Origin: an uncultured Kineothrix sp. | GTDB taxonomy: Bacteria; Bacillota; Clostridia; Lachnospirales; Lachnospiraceae | Direction of reading: 5' to 3' | Assembly (NCBI GenBank): GCA_910587275.1 | Contig: CAJUMD010000115.1 | Span: 1 to 10,326 of the forward strand | DNA: 10,326 nucleotides | In this document: positions 5,471 to 10,326 of the stretch, piece by piece | Position numbering within the stretch: the stretch's first letter is position 1 | Layout of the letters: each line of letters opens with the position of its first letter | Notes under the pieces: generated by a model | Seen by the model: only the letters and a program-made list of their open reading frames with translations | Databases searched by the model: none | What the model was told of the DNA's origin: nothing | Program-made: the position numbers and the translations under genes

Positions 5471-5914
5471 TTAAATCCTATGGCGTTCTTCCATACTGAT
5501 TTTCCTAAAATCCATCCCTTTGGACAAATCCTTGCAAATCGTAATCCGGAAGTAATGTTCCGGCAGGATTTCTTCTATCAAATCCGCCCATTCGACCATG
5601 CAGACACCGTCCCCGTAAAAATATTCCTCATACCCGATTTCATCCATTTCCCCCACATCCCCGATGCGGTAAACGTCAAAATGGTAAAAAGGCAGCCGCC
5701 CTTCCCCATACACCTGCAGAATCGTAAAGGTAGGGCTGTTTACCGTATCTTCTATGCCGAGTCCTTTTGCCATCCCCTGTGTGAATACCGTTTTCCCAAC
5801 GCCCAAATCGCCAACCAGGGTATAGACCTCGCCGGCGGACGCCTGTTCCCCAATCCTGCGCCCAAGAGCAAACGTTTCTTCCGCATTGCCTGTTTCCACT
5901 GTTTTTACCGTCAT
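5471..5914 (-). CDS. tsaE: t6A biosynthesis ATPase TsaE
   Basis: TsaE is the P-loop ATPase that binds and resets the TsaBD complex during t6A synthesis. The 147-residue product has the Walker A GDLGVGKT (35-42), the switch-like VNSPTFTI (58-65), FYHFDVYR (76-83) and the conserved VEWAD (107-111), matching the family's usual length of about 150. The ATG at 5914 is preceded by GGGGG and AAGGAC. The YcxB-like gene ends only 4 bases upstream and tsaB begins 13 bases downstream, so the three are surely cotranscribed. Confidence 0.96.
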   Translation of the reverse strand: MTVKTVETGNAEETFALGRRIGEQASAGEVYTLVGDLGVGKTVFTQGMAKGLGIEDTVNSPTFTILQVYGEGRLPFYHFDVYRIGDVGEMDEIGYEEYFYGDGVCMVEWADLIEEILPEHYFRITICKDLSKGMDFRKISMEERHRI

Positions 5915-5918
5915 GTCC

Positions 5919-6398
5919 TTACCCCCGTATCTTCACTTTGGCAGGCGGCATATGGGTGGAAATCATCTGTATGACCTGCGGCGCCAGCTCCCCGAGATCC
6001 CGTTTCGGGAAAATGGAAGCGCTGACTTTGGAAGTATACACAATCAGGCTCCTTTGGGTGGAAACCGCCTTATGCATGTCTTCCCATTTCTGCATCTGCG
6101 CCTCCCCGCCCTGGGATACTTCCACACCTTCTTCCGTCAGACGGTAATGCAGCGGTTCCTTAAATGCCGGCGTATTCACCATCTGCTGTTTCGACCGGAT
6201 GAAAAGTGTCCACGGCAGATAAAGCAGGATAACTGCCCCCGCAATCAGGAAAATCACCCCGCCCTGTGAAAAATAATATACCATCATCAGCGCCCCCGCC
6301 ACGGTTCCAAGCAGCCCTGACGCACTGTAATAAGTATGCCGCAGCATGTAATCATATAAAATATTTGCCGTTATCCTGACGTCAAATTCCAGTTCCAT
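5919..6398 (-). CDS. YcxB-like two-helix membrane protein
   Basis: This 159-residue product has a short N-terminal strand (MELEFDVRITANIL), two adjacent transmembrane helices (about 26-43 and 48-67), and a C-terminal soluble domain with LTEEGVEVSQGGE, W105-associated segment and IFPKRDL (about 85-150). That layout fits the YcxB-like C-terminal domain family. The function of that family is not established; the domain is thought to lie in the cytoplasm. It is the first gene of the tsaE-tsaB-rimI operon. AAGGAG is 11 bases before ATG, a slightly long spacing. No catalytic residues are evident. Confidence 0.85.
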   Translation of the reverse strand: MELEFDVRITANILYDYMLRHTYYSASGLLGTVAGALMMVYYFSQGGVIFLIAGAVILLYLPWTLFIRSKQQMVNTPAFKEPLHYRLTEEGVEVSQGGEAQMQKWEDMHKAVSTQRSLIVYTSKVSASIFPKRDLGELAPQVIQMISTHMPPAKVKIRG

Positions 6399-6464
6399 GG
6401 TTTACACAACTCCTTTATGGCTCCCGTTTCCGTTTCTGGTCCGGACAAATCAAAAAATTCCAAC

Positions 6465-6512
6465 TTATCCGGGGAAGGCAAATTCTTCCCTGCCCTTTCT
6501 TTTTTCCCGCAT
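6465..6512 (-). CDS. Possible 15-codon upstream ORF in the ycxB-tsaE leader
   Basis: A short ORF with ATG at 6512 encodes MREKRKGREEFAFPG and ends in TAA. It has AAGGAG (6521-6526) 8 bases upstream, a better spacing than the downstream ycxB gene has. It lies wholly inside the predicted leader. The predicted transcript start falls at or within the AAGGAG, which could weaken ribosome binding. The basic, charged peptide has no recognisable match. It is treated as a candidate leader peptide, not an established gene. Confidence 0.35.
   Translation of the reverse strand: MREKRKGREEFAFPG
6471..6490 (-). other. Hairpin inside the ycxB-tsaE leader
   Basis: GGGAAG and CTTCCC (6472-6477 with 6485-6490) form a 6-bp stem around a 7-base loop, within the second half of the upstream ORF. 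On the minus strand a run of six T follows about 15 bases later (6452-6457), too distant for a standard intrinsic terminator. An attenuation role coupled to translation of the upstream ORF is conceivable but unproven. Confidence 0.35.
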
Positions 6513-6529
6513 CTTTACTGCTCCTTAAT

Positions 6530-6557
6530 ATTATACTGAAATTCCATTAAAGTGCAA
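6530..6557 (-). promoter_or_regulatory. Promoter of the ycxB-tsaE-tsaB-rimI operon
   Basis: TATAAT (6530-6535, minus strand) is preceded after 16 bases by TTGCAC (6552-6557), a good sigma-A promoter. Transcription should begin near 6523, leaving a 5' leader of about 125 bases before ycxB. The stretch 6558-6634, between this promoter and the upstream terminator, shows no further gene or clear operator. Confidence 0.8.
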
Positions 6558-6633
6558 GTGGAAATCAACCGTATCGGAGCGTTCCCAGTTACATTTTTTA
6601 TCGGTTAGGGAAAATCTTGACGGCATACTTCAT

Positions 6634-6671
6634 AAAAATATGAGCCAATACCAAGTATCAGCTCATATTTT
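6634..6671 (-). terminator. Long intrinsic-type terminator hairpin after the ABC operon
   Basis: On the minus strand, AAAATATGAGC pairs with GCTCATATTTT over 11 perfect bp. The inner TGATAC/GTATTG continues the stem by 6 bp including two G-U wobbles, leaving a 3-base loop. That makes a stem of about 17 bp, ending in a T-run. Its symmetry, with A-run before and T-run after on both strands, would let it act in both directions. It lies about 90 bases after the permease stop, and the next promoter follows downstream. Confidence 0.75.
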
Positions 6672-6763
6672 ACCCACCTATTTTTCAAGACTATTTTTTA
6701 TTCTCAGGATATATGGTTCTCCTTTTTAATCCGGATTTCTGAATTGCTGACATTTCTTTCCCG

Positions 6764-7984
6764 CTATTCATGCCGCAAAGCCTCAATCGGGCTGAGTTTC
6801 GCCGCTTTCTTTGCCGGGTAAATCCCGAAAAACAATCCCACTGCCGACGAGAACAGTGTGGCAGCAATAATGGTGGAAACCTGGGTCCTGGCGGTAATGT
6901 TTGCAATGGAACATACCAGATTGCCGCCCATGATTCCGAGTATAATACCAATGATACCGCCCAGCATGGTAATAATTGCCGCTTCCGCCAGGAACTGGAG
7001 GAGAATGGAGCCGGTCCTCGCGCCCAACGATTTGCGGATACCGATTTCCCTCGTTCGTTCGGTCACGGACACCAGCATAATATTCATGACGCCGATACCG
7101 CCTACCAGCAGGGATATGGCGGCCACAAAGGAAATAAACAGCGTAAGGATACCCAAAATACTGTCAAACTGCGCGGACATATCCGAAATACTCTGTACCA
7201 TAATCTGTCCCTCGCCCCGCACGTCATATTTGTTTTCCAGCAAAGCAATGGCTTTCTGTGCCACTTCCGTACAATATTCCGACGCCTCTGCAAATACCAA
7301 AAGGTCGCTGAATTCTTCCACATAGTAATAGTAAGCATCCGCCATGGATGTATAAGGCATTTCCACGGTAATCCTCGTGCTCGTCGAGGTATTTACCAAG
7401 GTACCGGCACTGTCCTCACGGATTCCCACAATAGTCACGTCATTGGAAATCCCGTAAATGGACAGTTCAAAACCCATGCCCACCACATCCGTCGTCCCGA
7501 ACAAACTAATAGCGTTGCTCTCGGAAATGACACACACACGTTTGCTGCCTTCCACGTCTTCTTTCGTAAAATACCTTCCTTTTACGACCGGTCCGCCGTT
7601 GCCGGAATAATACTGCAGCGCCTCCGTACCGCCAAGCGCCTGCGCCTCATAATTTCCCTTCGCGCCGTTTGCCTGACCCCAGCCGCCAATTAAGGGAGTA
7701 ACCCCCTTCACATGTTCTACCCTTGTTTGAATCAGGTCAAAATCATCCGGGCTAAAGCGCATGGTTACATCGTCCAAAGTAGTATCCAGCATCAACTCAA
7801 TCAGTCCGCTTCCCATGCTCTCCAGTTCATCGTTAATCTGTCCCCTGACCCCGTTACCGATTGCCATCACCATGATCACCGAGGCAATTCCGATGATAAT
7901 GCCAAGCATGGTAAGGACGGAACGTCCTTTGTTGCTCTTAATGTTCATCAGGGCAATTTTTATGTATTCCCAAATCTGTGCCAT
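6764..7984 (-). CDS. ABC transporter permease, MacB/FtsX family
   Basis: This is the membrane subunit of a MacB-type (type VII mechanotransmission) ABC system, 406 residues with the chosen start. It has TM1 at about 22-42, a large extracytoplasmic MacB-PCD-like domain (about 45-270), then a three-helix FtsX domain (about 277-305, 328-360, 370-392). VTERTREIGIRKSLGA (about 307-322) is the coupling segment that contacts the ATPase, and YPAKKAAKLSPIEALRHE is the classical C-terminus. The ATG at 7984 is chosen because GGGGG lies 7 bases upstream and the protein then begins MAQIWEYIKIAL, normal for the family. A longer frame to 8011 would overlap the adaptor gene. It follows the adaptor by 13 bases and ends the operon. 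The substrate is not predictable; characterised relatives export peptides or confer peptide resistance. Confidence 0.94.
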   Translation of the reverse strand: MAQIWEYIKIALMNIKSNKGRSVLTMLGIIIGIASVIMVMAIGNGVRGQINDELESMGSGLIELMLDTTLDDVTMRFSPDDFDLIQTRVEHVKGVTPLIGGWGQANGAKGNYEAQALGGTEALQYYSGNGGPVVKGRYFTKEDVEGSKRVCVISESNAISLFGTTDVVGMGFELSIYGISNDVTIVGIREDSAGTLVNTSTSTRITVEMPYTSMADAYYYYVEEFSDLLVFAEASEYCTEVAQKAIALLENKYDVRGEGQIMVQSISDMSAQFDSILGILTLFISFVAAISLLVGGIGVMNIMLVSVTERTREIGIRKSLGARTGSILLQFLAEAAIITMLGGIIGIILGIMGGNLVCSIANITARTQVSTIIAATLFSSAVGLFFGIYPAKKAAKLSPIEALRHE

Positions 7985-7997
7985 AAAAATACCCCCA

Positions 7998-9530
7998 TTA
8001 CTGCTGCGCAACAGCCGTAACTGCCATGCCTTCGGAGATACCGTTTGTTACGTCCGTTAAAATCTGGTCGCCTTCGTTCAATCCTTCCTTAATTTCCACA
8101 TCCACTGCGGAGGAGATTCCCGTCTGCACCGGTTTCTTTACCACAATACCGTTTTCCACGGCATATACGAAACTGCCATCCATATCGGTATTCACGGCGC
8201 TGAACGGCACGAGGAGCGTTCCTTCGGATTTTGACGTACTAATCGAAACCTTGGCTTCCACACCGAGGAAAATATTCTCATCCGGGTTGGTAATCTTAAT
8301 ATCCGTATTAACCACCGCGGCGCCGCTGTTATTTTTCGTCGCCATCCGGTCAATCTTCGCAACCTCGCCGTCATAGGTAAAGCCCCCTATGGTGACGACC
8401 GCTTTCTGTCCAATCTTTATTTTTTCCAAATCGTATTTGGAAATGGTAATGGTAACTTTTACGTTATCCGTACTTTCCAGTTTGAATAACTGCTCACCCA
8501 CGGCAGGGGTCTTTCCTTCCACCGCATTCATCTCCGTTACGACACCGTTAAAATCCGCGGTAATACCACTTTCGGACGCAAGGATGGCATCCAGCGTTTC
8601 CTGTGAACTGATGTTTTCCATTTCCGTTTTCGCTTCCAGTTCTTCCTTGCCGCCTGCGTTCAGTTTCGTGCTTTCCGCAGAACTTTTCTGGGATTTCATC
8701 TCGGACTTATACTCTTTACAGTTGTTTAACATTTCGGTGTATTTCGTGATTTCTTCTTCCCAAGCACGGATTTCTTCGTTGTTTGCCTGCTCATAAGTAT
8801 TGATTTGTACCAGTTTCTGCAGATTCTCATATTCATCGGTATCCGGCTGGTCCGCCCAGTCAATCAGGGATATCTGTAAAAGGGCACCTTCATGGGCAAG
8901 GGCTGCCTTTTTGTCGTCCACCTGCCTTTGCAAATCCTTAATGTAATTATCGATATCCGTAATCTGCTGTTCCAGCACCGCCAGGTTGACATTGGCTTCC
9001 CCCAAATCGCCAAGGCTTTCATTATTTTTCTGGATGGAGTTCTTATAACTGCCTTCGTTCTGCTGCAGTTTTAACTCCGCGGTCCTCTTTTCATTGGCAA
9101 AATCCGTTTCGTCATAGGTAAGGACAGCCTGCCCTTTGGAAGCGCTCTCGCCTACCGCCACATGAATGGTCCCCACTTCTATGCTGACCGGTGCGAAGTA
9201 GGTCTTTACTTCATCCGATACCACGGAACCGCTGGTATTTACCGTCTGTTCAATATCGCCCTTTGCCACTGCCATGGTATACACCACCGGCTTGGCATTT
9301 GCCGCCGCAATGTTATTGTAAATAATGAACAGTACAAAAACTGCCGCCACGCCGCCGAAAATACTTCTCTTGATGATCTTCTTCTTCCGTCCCGGCTCCA
9401 TGGAAGCCTTTTTCTGCTCTTTTTTCTGTACTTTTTGCTGTTTCTTTTCCTCTTTTGCCTTCTGCTTCTCCATTTTCTTAAGCTCTTTCTGTTTCTGTTG
9501 GTCTGTTTTCTGCAAATCCATATCACTCAT
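7998..9530 (-). CDS. ABC exporter adaptor (HlyD/MFP, RND-type periplasmic adaptor fold)
   Basis: A 510-residue membrane fusion protein links the ATPase/permease pair to the cell exterior. It starts with a cytoplasmic tail of about 55 residues very rich in Lys, Gln and Glu. One TM helix (about 57-76) precedes a barrel-sandwich half (about 110-145, APVSIEVGTIHVAVGESASKGQ), a long helical hairpin (about 145-315), the second sandwich half (321-352), a beta-barrel (about 355-435) and a membrane-proximal domain (436-505). Its ATG overlaps the ATPase stop by 8 bases, with AGGAGAGGA upstream, implying coupled translation. MFP proteins without an outer membrane are common in Clostridia beside MacB-type pairs. 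The helical hairpin has an unusually polar, Asp/Glu/Gln-rich composition. Confidence 0.93.
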   Translation of the reverse strand: MSDMDLQKTDQQKQKELKKMEKQKAKEEKKQQKVQKKEQKKASMEPGRKKKIIKRSIFGGVAAVFVLFIIYNNIAAANAKPVVYTMAVAKGDIEQTVNTSGSVVSDEVKTYFAPVSIEVGTIHVAVGESASKGQAVLTYDETDFANEKRTAELKLQQNEGSYKNSIQKNNESLGDLGEANVNLAVLEQQITDIDNYIKDLQRQVDDKKAALAHEGALLQISLIDWADQPDTDEYENLQKLVQINTYEQANNEEIRAWEEEITKYTEMLNNCKEYKSEMKSQKSSAESTKLNAGGKEELEAKTEMENISSQETLDAILASESGITADFNGVVTEMNAVEGKTPAVGEQLFKLESTDNVKVTITISKYDLEKIKIGQKAVVTIGGFTYDGEVAKIDRMATKNNSGAAVVNTDIKITNPDENIFLGVEAKVSISTSKSEGTLLVPFSAVNTDMDGSFVYAVENGIVVKKPVQTGISSAVDVEIKEGLNEGDQILTDVTNGISEGMAVTAVAQQ

Positions 9531-10269
9531 TGATGTCCTCTCCTCTCACACCGGGTTCTTTTCTGTCTTCTATGTCAACTTCCATGTCATTCGCAGAGTC
9601 GTGTACGATTCTGCCGTCCATAATCTTAATCACGCGCTTTGCCTGCGCCGCTATTTCATTGTCATGGGTAATCAGGATGACCGTCCTGCCTTCTTCGTGC
9701 AAATCCCGCAGGATTCCCATGATTTCCTTCGTGGAACCGGAGTCCAGGTTACCGGTAGGCTCGTCGGCAAGGATAATCGGCGGCGCCTGTGCGATTGCCC
9801 TGGCAATTGCCACCCTCTGCTGCTGTCCGCCCGACATTTCCGAAGGTTTGTGGGTTTTCCTCTTTGCCAGTCCTACTTTTTCCAAAGCCGTTTCCGAAAG
9901 CCGCATCCGCTCCCGTTTCGATACCCCTCTGTAAATCAGCGGAAGTTCCACGTTTTCCATGGCGGTCAGATTGGCAATCAGGTTAAATCCCTGGAATATA
10001 AAGCCGATTTCCTTGTTCCTGATGTCGGAAAGTTCGTTGTCGCTTAAATGCGACACATCCTTATCATGCAGCATATATGTACCGCTGGTGGGTATATCCA
10101 GACAGCCCAGCATATTCATCAGTGTGGACTTACCGGAACCGGACTGCCCGATGATCGCCACAAATTCTTTTTCATTTATGACCAAATCCACATGGTCAAG
10201 CGCCCTTACCTCATTTTCACCGGGATTGTATACCTTGCACATATCCCGTATTTCAACCAATGCACTCAT
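9523..10269 (-). CDS. ABC transporter ATP-binding protein, MacB/LolD type
   Basis: This cytoplasmic ATPase powers the MacB-type exporter encoded by the next two genes. The 248 residues contain the Walker A GQSGSGKST (41-49), Q-loop Gln93 in IFQGFNL, signature MSGGQQQR (145-152), Walker B IILADE with catalytic Glu170, D-loop GNLDSGST and switch His202 in ITHD. The N-terminal NPGENEVRALDHVDL and the LTAMENVELPLIYRGV segment are typical of the MacB/LolD subfamily. The last 25 residues form a charged tail beyond the usual family end. GGGAGGAACC places the ribosome binding site 5 bases before ATG. It is first in the operon as seen here. Confidence 0.95.
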   Translation of the reverse strand: MSALVEIRDMCKVYNPGENEVRALDHVDLVINEKEFVAIIGQSGSGKSTLMNMLGCLDIPTSGTYMLHDKDVSHLSDNELSDIRNKEIGFIFQGFNLIANLTAMENVELPLIYRGVSKRERMRLSETALEKVGLAKRKTHKPSEMSGGQQQRVAIARAIAQAPPIILADEPTGNLDSGSTKEIMGILRDLHEEGRTVILITHDNEIAAQAKRVIKIMDGRIVHDSANDMEVDIEDRKEPGVRGEDINE

Positions 10270-10316
10270 GGTTCCTCCCTATATTGTCAAGTGATTTCCC
10301 TTAAAAAATCAAGGAA

Positions 10317-10322
10317 TTTATA
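10317..10322 (-). promoter_or_regulatory. Possible -10 box of the ABC operon
   Basis: TATAAA on the minus strand lies about 48 bases before the ATPase start codon, a sensible leader length. Its -35 partner would lie beyond the window edge, so the promoter cannot be confirmed here. Confidence 0.35.
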
Positions 10323-10326
10323 GCTA

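Noticed and set aside
6691..6753. 20-codon ORF between the permease stop and the terminator
   Set aside because: It has no good ribosome binding site, no recognisable sequence features and lies in a region expected to be 3' untranslated RNA.
7985..8011. 9-residue extension of the permease
   Set aside because: It would overlap the adaptor gene and lacks a ribosome site, whereas GGGGG precedes the ATG at 7984.
10285..10290. TTGACA hexamer close to the ATPase start
   Set aside because: A -10 box at normal spacing would fall inside the coding sequence (bases 10262-10267 read GAGTGC), so it cannot be this gene's -35 element.

Overview
This window looks like chromosomal housekeeping sequence from a Firmicute of the class Clostridia, most likely a Lachnospiraceae-type gut anaerobe. 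That placement is an inference. It rests on near-balanced GC, strong purine-rich ribosome binding sites (AGGAGG, AAGGAG), sigma-A-type promoters with TATAAT -10 boxes, the non-mevalonate isoprenoid gene ispD, a CCA-less tRNA gene, and a MacB-type ABC operon whose adaptor has a Gram-positive style N-terminal membrane anchor. Every gene I can support lies on the minus strand, so transcription runs from high to low coordinates. I see no insertion sequence, CRISPR array, phage gene or rRNA.

Read in transcription order, there are four units. (1) 10269 to 6764 is a three-gene ABC export operon: MacB-like ATPase, HlyD/MFP adaptor and FtsX/MacB permease. The first two genes overlap and the permease follows 13 bases later; the unit ends in a long hairpin at 6635-6671. 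(2) After a clear promoter near 6530-6557 and a 125-base leader that holds a possible 15-codon upstream ORF, 6398 to 4232 carries a YcxB-like membrane protein, tsaE, tsaB and rimI, packed with gaps of 4 and 13 bases and a final 4-base overlap. (3) A second TATAAT box at 4164-4169 starts a further unit running to 371: a small four-cysteine zinc-ribbon protein, RNase Z, a membrane-anchored protein of unknown function, tsaD and ispD. (4) A near-consensus promoter at 247-275, backed by a 40-base A-tract, precedes a tRNA-Ser(UGA) gene at 17-102 with an unusually long leader of about 138 bases.

The functional theme of units 2 to 4 is tRNA maturation. TsaE, TsaB and TsaD form the threonylcarbamoyl-transfer complex that makes t6A at position 37 of ANN-decoding tRNAs (TsaC, which makes the precursor, is not here). 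RNase Z cuts the 3' trailer from tRNAs that, like the one in this window, lack an encoded CCA. RimI is the usual genomic partner of tsaB and tsaD. IspD belongs to isoprenoid precursor synthesis and probably only shares the transcript.

Most of the window is ordinary and confidently assigned. The points worth a second look are small: the tRNA-Ser leader with its tandem repeats and its self-complementary trailer, a degenerate 18-bp repeat that builds the tsaD start, the upstream ORF ahead of ycxB-tsaE, the zinc-ribbon and membrane proteins of unknown role flanking RNase Z, and the long charged cytoplasmic tail of the ABC adaptor. I did not find a convincing new defence or mobile system.
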